Assembly (NCBI RefSeq): GCF_029870285.1
Contig: NZ_JACSYA010000001.1
Span: 186,001-250,000 of the forward strand
Length of the DNA: 64,000 nt
Direction of reading: 5' to 3'
From: Delftia sp. PS-11
GTDB taxonomy: Bacteria; Pseudomonadota; Gammaproteobacteria; Burkholderiales; Burkholderiaceae_C
This document shows positions 43,095 to 51,602 of the stretch, piece by piece. A program made the translations under genes and the position numbers. Within the stretch, counting starts at the first letter, position 1, and each line of letters begins with the position of its first letter. The notes under the pieces are model-generated. The model worked only from the letters and a program-made list of their open reading frames with translations. It searched no databases and was not told where the DNA came from.

Positions 43095-43844
43095 TCAGGC
43101 AGGGTTGTCGATTTCGATAAAGCAGTGCTCCAGCCCCAGCCGGGCAGCCACATGGCCCGCGCATGCGGGCGCTCCATAGCGCTCGGTCGCATGGTGGCCA
43201 GCCGCAATGAAGGCCACGCCGGTTTCTCGGGACAAATGGGCTTGCGGCTCGGAAATTTCACCCGTGATGAAAGCGTCGGCGCCTGCTGCGATGGCTGCCT
43301 CGAAAAAGCCCTGGGCGCCACCTGTGCACCATGCCACACGGCGGATGGGGCGGCCCGAGCCTGCCAGGCAGACGGGTGCACGGCCCAGCACCTGCTCCAC
43401 ATGCCGCGACAGTGCTGCCGCATCGGCAAAATCGGCCGGGGCGATCCAGCCCAGGTTCTGCTCGCCGAAGGCGGCTTCGCCCGAAAGCCCCAGGCGCTGG
43501 CCCAGCTGTGCGTTGTTACCCCATTGCGGATGGGCGTCCAGCGGCAGATGGTAGGCAAACAGATTGATGTCATGCGTCAGCAACAGGCGGATACGCTCCT
43601 TGAGCCAGCCGGTGATGCGGCCATCCATGCCTCGCCAGAACAGCCCATGGTGGACGAAGACTGCATCCGCACGCGCGTCAATGGCGGCTTCGATCAGAGC
43701 GCGGCTGGCAGTCACGCCACTGACAATGCGCCGGATTTCACTGCGGCCTTCGACCTGCAGGCCATTGGGGCCATAGTCTTTGAAGCGCTCTGGCTGCAGC
43801 AGACCATCAAAGTGGGACAAAAGTTCTTGTCGCGTGATATTCAT
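43095..43844 (-). CDS. Nif3-like dinuclear metal centre protein
   Basis: 249 residues. YbgI/NIF3 family. Metal-binding histidines are in VFVHHGLFW (about 64-72) and the C-terminal AGHHATERYG. The family forms hexameric rings and may have GTP cyclohydrolase- or hydrolase-like activity; its role is unsettled. It is divergent from the htrA-type gene (146-nt gap) and upstream of pdxA. Confidence 0.93.
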   Translation of the reverse strand: MNITRQELLSHFDGLLQPERFKDYGPNGLQVEGRSEIRRIVSGVTASRALIEAAIDARADAVFVHHGLFWRGMDGRITGWLKERIRLLLTHDINLFAYHLPLDAHPQWGNNAQLGQRLGLSGEAAFGEQNLGWIAPADFADAAALSRHVEQVLGRAPVCLAGSGRPIRRVAWCTGGAQGFFEAAIAAGADAFITGEISEPQAHLSRETGVAFIAAGHHATERYGAPACAGHVAARLGLEHCFIEIDNPA

Positions 43845-43990
43845 GGGACAGATTGTCGGCGATGGGCCGGCGTCCATGAACCATCGAACACACGTCCACA
43901 AGGGCCGCAGGGATGCCGATGAACAGTACCCGGCCGGGCAGCATGCCGCACAATGGGGTCTTGTCAGACCCGCACAACGCAACACATTTC

Positions 43991-45142
43991 ATGAAACGCA
44001 CCTGGCTGCTGTTTTCTCAGACGGTCACCATTTTGGTGGCCGCGTATTTCGTCGTCGCCACACTGCAGCCTGACTGGCTGCGGCGCGGCGCTGTACGCAG
44101 CCAGGCCGGCGTGGCGCTGCTGGAGGCGCCCGCTACGCCCGTGGGCGAGATCGCGCCCGGCAGCTTTGCGCCGGCCGCCAAAAAGGCTTCGCCCGCCGTG
44201 GTCAGCATCAACACCAGCAAGGCCGTGCGGCACCCGCGCAGCAACGATCCCTGGTTCCAGTTTTTCTTTGGCGATCAGGGTACCCAGGAGCAGGCGGGCC
44301 TGGGCAGCGGCGTCATCATCAGCACCGACGGATACATTCTGACCAACAACCACGTGGTGGAGGGCGCGGACGACATCGAGGTGACACTGACCGACAGCCG
44401 CCAGGCCAAGGCGCAGGTGATCGGCACGGACCCCGAGACTGATCTGGCCGTGCTCAAGATCGCGCTGGACAAGCTGCCAGTCATCGTGCTGGGCAATTCC
44501 GACCAGATTGCCGTGGGTGACCGCGTACTGGCAATTGGCAACCCCTTCGGCGTGGGCCAGACCGTGACCAGCGGCATCATCAGCGCACTGGGCCGCAGCC
44601 AGCTGGGCATCAATACCTTCGAGAACTTCATCCAGACCGATGCGGCCATCAACCCTGGCAACTCGGGCGGCGCACTGGTGGATGCCAGCGGCAATCTGCT
44701 GGGCATCAACACGGCGATTTATTCGCGCTCCGGCGGCAGCATGGGCATCGGCTTTGCCATCCCCGTTTCCACGGCAAAGATGGTGCTGGACGGCATCGTC
44801 AAGGAGGGCCGCGTGGTGCGCGGCTGGGTCGGAGTCGAGCCCAGCGAGCTGTCACCCGAGCTGGCGCAGACCTTCGGCGTCAAAGCGGATTCGGGCGTCA
44901 TCATCACGGGCGTGCTGCAGGCAGGACCTGCGGCACAGGCCGGCATGCGCCCGGGCGACGTGATCGTCAAGGTCGGCGACAAGGCCGTGCGCAACGTGTC
45001 CGAGCTGCTGACTGCCGTGGCAGCGCTCAAGCCCGGAGAGCCCGCCACCTTTGCGGTGCGCCGGGGCGAAGGTCCTGTGGATCTGCAGATCACGCCGGGC
45101 CAGCGCCCGGCCCAATCCTCCCAGCGCATCCAGCGCCGCTAG
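43991..45142 (+). CDS. DegS/DegQ-like periplasmic serine protease (trypsin + one PDZ)
   Basis: 383 residues. A single N-terminal membrane anchor (WLLFSQTVTILVAAYFVVA) is not clearly cleaved, which is DegS-like. Catalytic triad H121 (TNNHVVEG), D151 (ETDLAVLK) and S225 (NPGNSGGAL). One PDZ domain lies at about 285-370, followed by a short basic tail. It is probably involved in envelope stress or protein quality control. In related genomes this gene adjoins tatC; here the next gene is a mutarotase. Confidence 0.92.
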   Translation: MKRTWLLFSQTVTILVAAYFVVATLQPDWLRRGAVRSQAGVALLEAPATPVGEIAPGSFAPAAKKASPAVVSINTSKAVRHPRSNDPWFQFFFGDQGTQEQAGLGSGVIISTDGYILTNNHVVEGADDIEVTLTDSRQAKAQVIGTDPETDLAVLKIALDKLPVIVLGNSDQIAVGDRVLAIGNPFGVGQTVTSGIISALGRSQLGINTFENFIQTDAAINPGNSGGALVDASGNLLGINTAIYSRSGGSMGIGFAIPVSTAKMVLDGIVKEGRVVRGWVGVEPSELSPELAQTFGVKADSGVIITGVLQAGPAAQAGMRPGDVIVKVGDKAVRNVSELLTAVAALKPGEPATFAVRRGEGPVDLQITPGQRPAQSSQRIQRR

Positions 45143-45167
45143 ATGCCTGACTCCAGGATCCGATGGT

Positions 45168-46064
45168 TCAGATCCGTTGCAGATGCTGCGCGGCCTGCCA
45201 GCGCGCTCCCGGTGCCAGACAGACCGGCGTGTCGATGGCGGCCGCTTCCACACAGAGCATCTGCCGCCAGCCATCGGCAGGCATGTCCGCCAGGCGGGCG
45301 CAAAGCTGTGCCCCAGGATTCCAGACCACGGTCTCGGTCCACGCCTGGTCCTGGCTGATTCGCAAAGCCCCATGGCCGGGCTGCTCCAGCTGCAGGCTGG
45401 AGGCGGCACGCGGATAGACGCGGTCCAGCTCGGCGCCGAATGTCACCATCCCCCGCTGCAGGGGATGGGTGTCGGCGACGGCATCCCAGTAGCGCAGGCC
45501 ATCGAGTCCATGCAGGCCAGAGGCCGAGATATCAGCCACGCGCAGATAGGTGTGCAGCGCAGCCGTGAAGGACAGCGCCGCCGCCCCCCGGTTGTGCACA
45601 CCCAGCTGCACCCGGATCGATCCGGGATGCATGCGGATCTCGACACAGGCCTCGAAAGCATGGGGCCAGACGGCCAGGGTCGCCGGACTGTCTGTCAGCT
45701 TCAGGCGCAGCAGCAGTCCATCGTCCGGCAGCCGCTCGGCCTGGGCTGCATCTGCCTGCCAGGCCATGGTACGGGCAAAGCCATGCTTGACCAGAGGCCC
45801 ACGCTGATTGAACTGGGGCCAGCATACGGGAATGCCGCCACGTATGGGCGTATGGCCGTCGTGCGCCGCCAGAGGGCTCAAAAACAACTGCTCCTGCCCC
45901 TGCACGGTCCAGGACAGCAGCTGGGCGCCTTGCAGGGCGACCAGGGCCGTATCCCCACAGGGCAGTTGCAGATGGATGGCTGGCAGCCCCTGCCATTCGG
46001 TGGCACGGGCCCGGGCGGGTGTATGTAAAGCTGTGGCAGTCAATGGAGCAGTGGGGGTCGTCAT
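45168..46064 (-). CDS. D-hexose-6-phosphate mutarotase (YeaD-like aldose epimerase)
   Basis: 298 residues of aldose-1-epimerase fold. The YeaD-type motif RGGIPVCWPQF is near 75-85, followed by HGFAR (catalytic-face His) and, later, HTYLRV and ETVVWNPG. The enzyme interconverts anomers of glucose-6-phosphate or similar sugars. It is convergent with the protease gene and divergent from the spherulin-4 lipoprotein gene with a gap of only 39 nt. Confidence 0.88.
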   Translation of the reverse strand: MTTPTAPLTATALHTPARARATEWQGLPAIHLQLPCGDTALVALQGAQLLSWTVQGQEQLFLSPLAAHDGHTPIRGGIPVCWPQFNQRGPLVKHGFARTMAWQADAAQAERLPDDGLLLRLKLTDSPATLAVWPHAFEACVEIRMHPGSIRVQLGVHNRGAAALSFTAALHTYLRVADISASGLHGLDGLRYWDAVADTHPLQRGMVTFGAELDRVYPRAASSLQLEQPGHGALRISQDQAWTETVVWNPGAQLCARLADMPADGWRQMLCVEAAAIDTPVCLAPGARWQAAQHLQRI

Positions 46065-46103
46065 ACTGGAAAATATAGTGCTTAACCTCTCACGACCGCC
46101 CGC

Positions 46104-47360
46104 ATGCTACATACCCCCCTCACCCATCCGACGTGCCAGCGGCTTGCCGCGCTCACCCTGGCCTGCCTGCTGGCAGCCTGCGGAGGCGGCGGCGGTGGCA
46201 GCACCACAAGCAGCACCGGCTCCAGCACCGGCGATAGCAGCAGCTCCAGCAGCGGCAGCTCGACTACGACCACGCCGCCTCCGGTTTCCGTCGTCTCGGT
46301 GACCTTGTCGCAGCCGCGCACCGGCGATATTTTCACGGCGGGCACAGCGGTGCCCCTGACGGCGCAAGTGCGTGTCGATGGCGTGCTGGCGAGCGACAAT
46401 ACCAGTGTCCAGTTCGCTGCGGGCACCGGCCAGAGCAGCCCTGCGCTGACCAGCAATGGCACGGCCAGCACATCGCTGTCCGGCCTGACCGCGGGACGCC
46501 AGCAGGTGCAGGCCTCCGCCACCGTGGGGGGCCGCACGGGCAGCGCATCGCAGACGATTTACCTGCGCCCGGCACCTGCGCCGCTGCAGGTGCTGGTGCC
46601 GGCCTATTTCTACCCGACAGGCACGGGCAGCACCGCCTGGAGCACCCTGACCGCAGGCGCGGCATCGGGGCCGGCAGGCCAGATCACAGCCATTCTCAAT
46701 CCATCGAACGGCATTTTCAGCAGCGCAGACGCCAACATCGTGCGCGCTGCCACGGCCTTTGCCAATGCCGGCGGCCGGCTGGTCGGCTACGTCAGCTCCA
46801 GCTATGGCACAGGCACCCGGTCGCTGGCCAGCATACAGGCCAACATTGATGCCTACCTTTCCCTGTACGGCGCAGGCCTGATCAAGGGCTTTTTCATCGA
46901 CGAAATGGCCTCGCAGACCAACCGGCTGGACTTCTACCGCACGATCTACAGCTATATCAAGGCGCGCAACCCGGATCTGCTGGTGATCGGCAACCCCGGC
47001 CTCATTCCGGCCTCGGGCTATGCCGATGTGGCCGACGTGCTCGTCACGTTCGAGGGCAAAGGCGCATCCTACGCAGACTACGACCCGCGCACTACCAGCA
47101 GCGACTGGCTCTACACGGTGCAAAACAGCCGCCAGGCTTCGCTGCTGCACAACACGGCCAACTGCGCAGCCATGCAGTCTGCGCTGCAACTGGCCGCCTC
47201 GGCCCGCTACCAGGCCGGCTGGGTCTATGCCACGCAGCTCGAATACGAGCCCAGCACGGGCGTCGGCAACCCCTGGGCCGGCATGCCCAGCTACTGGACA
47301 GCCTTCCTGCAGTCGGTTCGCAACCTCAACGCAGGCCAGCCGCTGCCGGCCTGTGCCTGA
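46104..47360 (+). CDS. Spherulin-4 (GH135-like) domain lipoprotein
   Basis: 418 residues. A lipoprotein signal has lipobox LAAC (C26). A Gly/Ser/Thr low-complexity linker (27-60) and an Ig-like domain (about 61-158) follow. A spherulation-specific family 4 domain covers about 162-405, with LVPAYFYP (164-171), AILNPSNG (196-203), GYVSSSYGT (228-236), KGFFIDEM (261-268) and VLVTFEGKGASYADY. The acidic pair D266-E267 fits the GH135 catalytic site. Fungal Sph3 of this family hydrolyses galactosaminogalactan and can attack Pel, so a matrix-sugar hydrolase anchored in the outer membrane is inferred. The gene sits alone against the end of the his operon. Confidence 0.85.
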   Translation: MLHTPLTHPTCQRLAALTLACLLAACGGGGGGSTTSSTGSSTGDSSSSSSGSSTTTTPPPVSVVSVTLSQPRTGDIFTAGTAVPLTAQVRVDGVLASDNTSVQFAAGTGQSSPALTSNGTASTSLSGLTAGRQQVQASATVGGRTGSASQTIYLRPAPAPLQVLVPAYFYPTGTGSTAWSTLTAGAASGPAGQITAILNPSNGIFSSADANIVRAATAFANAGGRLVGYVSSSYGTGTRSLASIQANIDAYLSLYGAGLIKGFFIDEMASQTNRLDFYRTIYSYIKARNPDLLVIGNPGLIPASGYADVADVLVTFEGKGASYADYDPRTTSSDWLYTVQNSRQASLLHNTANCAAMQSALQLAASARYQAGWVYATQLEYEPSTGVGNPWAGMPSYWTAFLQSVRNLNAGQPLPACA

Positions 47361-47372
47361 AAGCCGGCAACG

Positions 47373-47416
47373 AAAAAGGCCGGTGCTCTGCCACATGGAC
47401 AGAAGCACCGGCCTTT
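47373..47416 (-). terminator. Terminator of the hisCBHA unit
   Basis: AAAGGCCGGTGCT (47375-47387) pairs with AGCACCGGCCTTT (47404-47416) around a 16-nt loop. On the minus strand the stem runs into TTTTT. It lies 15 nt beyond the hisA stop, so transcription ends there without hisF. Confidence 0.75.
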
Positions 47417-47431
47417 CGGGCCTGAGGGGTA

Positions 47432-48172
47432 TCAGGCGGTGAGTTCGTCAGCGCGCGCCTGGGCGGCAGCGAAGTCAAGGTCGCCCGAATAGATGGCACG
47501 GCCGCAGATCACGCCCTCGATGCCCTCGTCCTCGACCTTGCACAGCGCTTCGATGTCGGTCATGCCGGACAGGCCGCCGGAGGCGATGACGGGGATCTTC
47601 AGCGACTGCGCCAGCTTGACCGTGGCATCGATGTTGATGCCGCTGAGCATGCCATCGCGGCCGATGTCGGTGTAGATGATGGACTCCACGCCCCAGTCCT
47701 CGAAACGCTGCGCCACGGAAAGCACATCCTGGCCGGTGAGCTTGCTCCAGCCGTCGATGGCCACCTTGCCGTCCTTGGCATCGAGGCCGACGATGACATG
47801 GCCGGCAAAGGCGCTGCAGGCATCCTGCAGAAAGCCGGGGTTCTTGACCGCCGCCGTGCCGATGATCACGTACTCGATGCCGGCATCGATGTACTTTTCG
47901 ATGGTATCGAGATCGCGGATGCCGCCACCCAGCTGGACCGGGATCTGGCCGTTGACTTCCTTGAGGATGGACTTGATAGCCGCCAGGTTCTTGGGCTGGC
48001 CCGCAAACGCGCCATTGAGATCGACCAGGTGCAGGCGGCGTGCGCCAGCGTCGAGCCAGCGTCGGGCGATGACGGCAGGGTCTTCGCCGAATGTGGTCGA
48101 CTGGTCCATATCCCCCTGGATGAGGCGTACGCAGTGGCCGTCCTTGAGATCGATGGCAGGGATGAGCAGCAT
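47432..48172 (-). CDS. hisA: Phosphoribosylformimino-AICAR phosphate isomerase HisA
   Basis: 246-residue TIM barrel. It begins [17 protein letters not shown]. The catalytic aspartates are near residues 8 and 130 (AIDL, and [10 protein letters not shown]). GGGIRDLDT and the phosphate-binding GGLSGMTDI are present. It makes PRFAR for HisHF. It is the last his gene here; hisF is not in the window. Confidence 0.96.
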   Translation of the reverse strand: MLLIPAIDLKDGHCVRLIQGDMDQSTTFGEDPAVIARRWLDAGARRLHLVDLNGAFAGQPKNLAAIKSILKEVNGQIPVQLGGGIRDLDTIEKYIDAGIEYVIIGTAAVKNPGFLQDACSAFAGHVIVGLDAKDGKVAIDGWSKLTGQDVLSVAQRFEDWGVESIIYTDIGRDGMLSGINIDATVKLAQSLKIPVIASGGLSGMTDIEALCKVEDEGIEGVICGRAIYSGDLDFAAAQARADELTA

Positions 48173-48250
48173 GATGGTTTGCGAGCAATGATGGCCTGAG
48201 GTTCAGCGGCCGGTGCAATGAAGTGGAAAAAGAGAAGTCTGCCGCAGTAT

Positions 48251-48919
48251 TCAGGGCTTCCAGCCCAGAAAGTTGCGAAAGAGCGCCAACCCCTGGTCGG
48301 CGCTTTTCTCAGGGTGAAATTGTGTGGCGAAAATATTATCGCGTGCGATGGCGCAGGCGAAACGCCCGCCATAGTCCGCTTGCGCGGCACAGTGGCGATT
48401 GTGCTGCACCAGCGCATAAAAGCTGTGCACGAAATAGTAGAAGCTGCCATCGGGAATGCCCTGCCACAGGGGATGCACCTGGCCGTCATGCGGCGTCTGG
48501 AAGACCCTGTTCCAGCCCATCTGCGGCACCTTGAAGCGGCTGCCGTCGGCCTGGGTCAGGCCTTCCAGCGCGAACTTGCGCACATCGCCAGGAATCAGCC
48601 CCAGCCCGGCGACATCGCCCTCGTCACTGTGGTCCAGCAGCATCTGCATGCCCACGCAGACGCCGAACAGCGGCTTGTTGGCGGCCGCATGCAGCACGGC
48701 CTCCTGCAGGCCCGACTCGCGCAGCTCGCGCATGCAATCGGGCATGGCGCCCTGGCCCGGCAGCACGACACGGCTGGCGGCCATCACGGCATCGGGGTCG
48801 GCGGTGACCACGACCTGCCAGGGCGTGCCGGCGGCTGCGGTGCGCACGGCCTGCGAGACCGAGCGCAGATTGCCCATGCCGTAATCGACGACGGCGACGG
48901 TGTTGTCAGTCAAACTCAT
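48251..48919 (-). CDS. hisH: Imidazole glycerol phosphate synthase, glutaminase subunit HisH
   Basis: 222 residues, class I glutamine amidotransferase. Nucleophile Cys in [10 protein letters not shown] (near 83) and His/Glu in TQFHPEKS near the C-terminus. It begins [18 protein letters not shown]. It supplies ammonia to HisF, which must be encoded elsewhere. The 78-nt gap to hisA and the 81-nt gap to hisB are long for this operon. Confidence 0.96.
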   Translation of the reverse strand: MSLTDNTVAVVDYGMGNLRSVSQAVRTAAAGTPWQVVVTADPDAVMAASRVVLPGQGAMPDCMRELRESGLQEAVLHAAANKPLFGVCVGMQMLLDHSDEGDVAGLGLIPGDVRKFALEGLTQADGSRFKVPQMGWNRVFQTPHDGQVHPLWQGIPDGSFYYFVHSFYALVQHNRHCAAQADYGGRFACAIARDNIFATQFHPEKSADQGLALFRNFLGWKP

Positions 48920-49000
48920 AGCGTATGGCGCATGTTGGCCTGGATTTTCAGCGGGTTTGAGGTGCCAAGGCAAGCCTTGGCACAGCAGGACAGCTCTTCT

Positions 49001-49606
49001 TTACAGAGCGCCCTTGGTCGAGGGGATGACGCCAGCCATGCGCTCGTCGTGCTCCAGCGCAAAGCGCAGCGCCCGCGCGAAGGCCTTGAAGATGGTTTCG
49101 CACTGGTGGTGGGCATTGAAGCCCTTGAGATTGTCGATATGCAGCGTCACGCCCGCATGGTTGACGAAGCCCTGGAAGAATTCGTAGACCAGCTGGGTAT
49201 CGAGCTGGCCGATGCTGCCCGCCGTGAACTTCACATCCATGTGCAGGCCCGGGCGGCCTGAAAAATCGATGACCACGCGGCTCAGGGCCTCGTCCAGCGG
49301 CACATAGGCATGGCCATAGCGGCGGATGCCTTTCTTGTCGCCCACAGCCTGGGCAAAGGCCTGGCCCAGTGTGATGCCGATGTCCTCGACGGTATGGTGG
49401 CCGTCGATGTGCAGGTCTCCCTCGCATTCGATGTCCAGATCGATGAGGCCATGGCGTGCGATCTGGTCGAGCATGTGGTCCAGGAAGCCAATGCCCGAGT
49501 GCAGGCGTGCCTTGCCTGTGCCGTCCAGGTTGACGCCCACCTTGATCCGGGTCTCGGCGGTGTTGCGGCGCACCTCGGCGGTACGCGCGGGAACTGCATT
49601 GCTCAT
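49001..49606 (-). CDS. hisB: Imidazoleglycerol-phosphate dehydratase HisB
   Basis: 201 residues, monofunctional dehydratase. Mn-binding repeats are [14 protein letters not shown] and [10 protein letters not shown], then [11 protein letters not shown]. It lacks the phosphatase domain of the enterobacterial fusion. Its ATG overlaps the hisC stop by 4 nt. Confidence 0.96.
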   Translation of the reverse strand: MSNAVPARTAEVRRNTAETRIKVGVNLDGTGKARLHSGIGFLDHMLDQIARHGLIDLDIECEGDLHIDGHHTVEDIGITLGQAFAQAVGDKKGIRRYGHAYVPLDEALSRVVIDFSGRPGLHMDVKFTAGSIGQLDTQLVYEFFQGFVNHAGVTLHIDNLKGFNAHHQCETIFKAFARALRFALEHDERMAGVIPSTKGAL

Positions 49607-50727
49607 AGGGATTCCTTCAGGGCCGCCAGCATCTGGGCGTTTTCTTCGTGGGTGCCTACGGTCAGGCGCAGGCAGTTGGATAGCAGCGGGTGCATGGCAG
49701 AGACGTTCTTGACAAGCACGCCACGGGCTTTCATCTCGGCCTGGGCGCGCGCTGCGTCACGCACGCGCAGCAGCACCATGTTGGCTTCGGAAGGCCAGAT
49801 TTTTTCCACGCCCGCCAGCGACGACAGCGCATCGACCAGCGGCTGGCGCTCGGCCCGGATGGCTGCGGCCTGCCGGGCATACAGGGCTTCGTGCTCCAGC
49901 GCAAAGATAGCTGTCTCGCAGTTGAGCACGCTGATGTTGTAGGGCGGGCGGACCTTGTCGATTTCATGGACCAGAACGGCCGGGCCGATGAGATAGCCCA
50001 GGCGCGCGCCAGCCAGCCCGAACTTGCTGAGGGTGCGCATGAGCAGCACATGGGCATTGCGCTGCGGGTCGGCGCGCATGTTCTCGATCCAGCTGCGGCG
50101 GGCAAAGGGCTGGTAGGCCTCGTCCATGACCACCAGGCCGCCAGCGGCGCCCACGGCATCGATCACGGCCTGCACATCGGCCTCGGCCCAGAGCGTGGCC
50201 GTAGGGTTGTTCGGATAGGCGATATAGGTGATGGCAGGCCGGTGCGTGGCGATGGCAGCGCGCAGGGCAGGCACGTCGAGCTCGAAATCGGCCGTCAGGT
50301 CCACGCCCACAAAATCCAGGCCCTGAAGGCGGGCGCTCATCGGGTACATCACAAAGCCCGGCATGGGTGCCAGCATGACGGCGCGGCCCTGCGGCGTGGG
50401 CTGGGCGCAGGCCAGGGCCAGCAGCGTGATGATTTCATCCGAGCCATTGCCCAGCAGGACGGCGCTGCCGGCAGGCGCCTGCGCATAGTCGGCCAGCATG
50501 CGTTTGAGCAGTTCCTGGCGCTCGCCAGGGTAGCGGTTGATCTCCAGCTGCCCCAGGCGCTCGCCCAGCGCTGCCTGCAGTTCGGGCGGCAGGCGGAAAG
50601 GGTTCTCCATGGTGTCCATCTTGAGCAGCCCTTGCGATGGCTGCACATGGTAGGCATGCATCGCGCGCACATCGGCGCGGATGCGCTCCAGGGCAAGGGC
50701 CTGTACCTGCGGGATGGAAGCTGTCAT
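49603..50727 (-). CDS. hisC: Histidinol-phosphate aminotransferase HisC
   Basis: 374 residues. PLP fold type I. The PLP lysine lies in [16 protein letters not shown] (near 225-240), AYPNNPTAT and VMDEAYQPF are present, and the N-terminal [13 protein letters not shown] is typical. ATG 50727 is preferred over an in-frame GTG at 50736. It lies downstream of vapC, 80 nt away, and is separated from hisD by the toxin-antitoxin pair. Confidence 0.95.
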   Translation of the reverse strand: MTASIPQVQALALERIRADVRAMHAYHVQPSQGLLKMDTMENPFRLPPELQAALGERLGQLEINRYPGERQELLKRMLADYAQAPAGSAVLLGNGSDEIITLLALACAQPTPQGRAVMLAPMPGFVMYPMSARLQGLDFVGVDLTADFELDVPALRAAIATHRPAITYIAYPNNPTATLWAEADVQAVIDAVGAAGGLVVMDEAYQPFARRSWIENMRADPQRNAHVLLMRTLSKFGLAGARLGYLIGPAVLVHEIDKVRPPYNISVLNCETAIFALEHEALYARQAAAIRAERQPLVDALSSLAGVEKIWPSEANMVLLRVRDAARAQAEMKARGVLVKNVSAMHPLLSNCLRLTVGTHEENAQMLAALKESL

Positions 50728-50807
50728 GGCATGCACACTTTCTCGAAACGGAGGGAGGGGAAAAAGGCAATCGTCGGGGAGTACCAGGCACGCAGGCGGA
50801 TCAGGGG

Positions 50808-51242
50808 TCAGACCTGTCCGGGGGCCGCCTGGTGCAGCGGATGCACCATGGTCACACCGCCAAACTGCGCGCCATGCTCCAGATGCAGGGTGAGCATCTG
50901 TTCGCAGCCGCTGTGCTGGGCGCAGGCCACGGCCAGGCAGTCGCCAAAAGCCAGTTCGTGGCGCGCCTGCACGGCCCAGGCAGTCTCCAGGGTCGCGGCA
51001 TCGGTTTTCCAGGGGTTCCAGGCCTGGTAGCGGCGGATCGCAGCACGCGCATCGCCCTGCGGCAAGGGCCTGGCCACCGTGGTGACCTGGTCATAGAACT
51101 CGCACAGCGCCTGGCAGCCCGTGCGCCCGCTGCGGGTGCGCCACAGCAGGTCCAGCCACTGCAGCACCGCTGCATACAGCAGGCCCTGCCCCGTGTCTTC
51201 GGCGGCCACAAGCACCGAGGTATCGACAAAGACCGGATTCAT
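50808..51242 (-). CDS. PIN-domain toxin, VapC-like
   Basis: 144 residues. The PIN-domain N-terminus MNPVFVDTSVLV carries D7; further acidic residues are in QALCEFYDQV and FGDCLAVACA (D near 107). The family comprises Mg-dependent ribonucleases, often cutting tRNA. Its ATG overlaps the antitoxin stop (ATGA at 51239-51242), the usual TA coupling. It lies between hisD and hisC. Confidence 0.88.
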   Translation of the reverse strand: MNPVFVDTSVLVAAEDTGQGLLYAAVLQWLDLLWRTRSGRTGCQALCEFYDQVTTVARPLPQGDARAAIRRYQAWNPWKTDAATLETAWAVQARHELAFGDCLAVACAQHSGCEQMLTLHLEHGAQFGGVTMVHPLHQAAPGQV

Positions 51243-51484
51243 TCGGATGCTCCGCACCGCAGAATGGCACCCCGCGGCCGGGGCTGCGGCTGGCCGCTGT
51301 CCCAGCTGCGCTCATCGGTGCGCCAGGCCAGGTAGGCACGCTCGTAGGCATCCTCGCGGCGCTGCATCTCGGCCATGAAATCGCCCACCATGCGCGAAAC
51401 GCTGGTGCCTCGGCGTGCGGCCTCGATACGGGCCCATTCGAGCACGCTGTCTTCGACGGTGATGGTGAGGTTCTTCACAGGCAT
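51239..51484 (-). CDS. Ribbon-helix-helix antitoxin, VapB-like
   Basis: 81 residues. The N-terminal MPVKNLTITVEDSVLEW then ARIEAARRGTSVSRMVG form a ribbon-helix-helix DNA-binding domain of the CopG/VapB type. The acidic C-terminal half (AEMQRREDAYERAYLAW) should bind the toxin. ATG 51484 is chosen because the inverted-repeat operator lies just upstream; an in-frame ATG at 51535 would place the operator inside the gene. Confidence 0.85.
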   Translation of the reverse strand: MPVKNLTITVEDSVLEWARIEAARRGTSVSRMVGDFMAEMQRREDAYERAYLAWRTDERSWDSGQPQPRPRGAILRCGASE

Positions 51485-51491
51485 GCAGTCT

Positions 51492-51522
51492 ACACGAATT
51501 TCGTGTTCCACAAACTTCGTGT
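51492..51522 (-). promoter_or_regulatory. Operator of the toxin-antitoxin pair
   Basis: A perfect inverted repeat, ACACGAA-T-TTCGTGT (51492-51506), is followed by a second, imperfect copy whose right half TTCGTGT (51516-51522) lies exactly 16 nt after the first. Two adjacent sites just before the antitoxin ATG fit co-operative autorepression by an RHH antitoxin. Confidence 0.65.
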
Positions 51523-51555
51523 CGAAAACATCCACACACAGGATGCTGCAGGCAC

Positions 51556-51579
51556 AAAAAACCGCCCTCTAAGGGCGGT
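51556..51579 (-). terminator. Rho-independent terminator after hisD
   Basis: ACCGCCCT (51561-51568) and AGGGCGGT (51572-51579) form the stem. On the minus strand the hairpin is followed by TTTTTT. It separates hisGD from the TA pair and hisCBHA. Confidence 0.88.
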
Positions 51580-51602
51580 CAGGCAAGAATGTATGCAATT
51601 AC

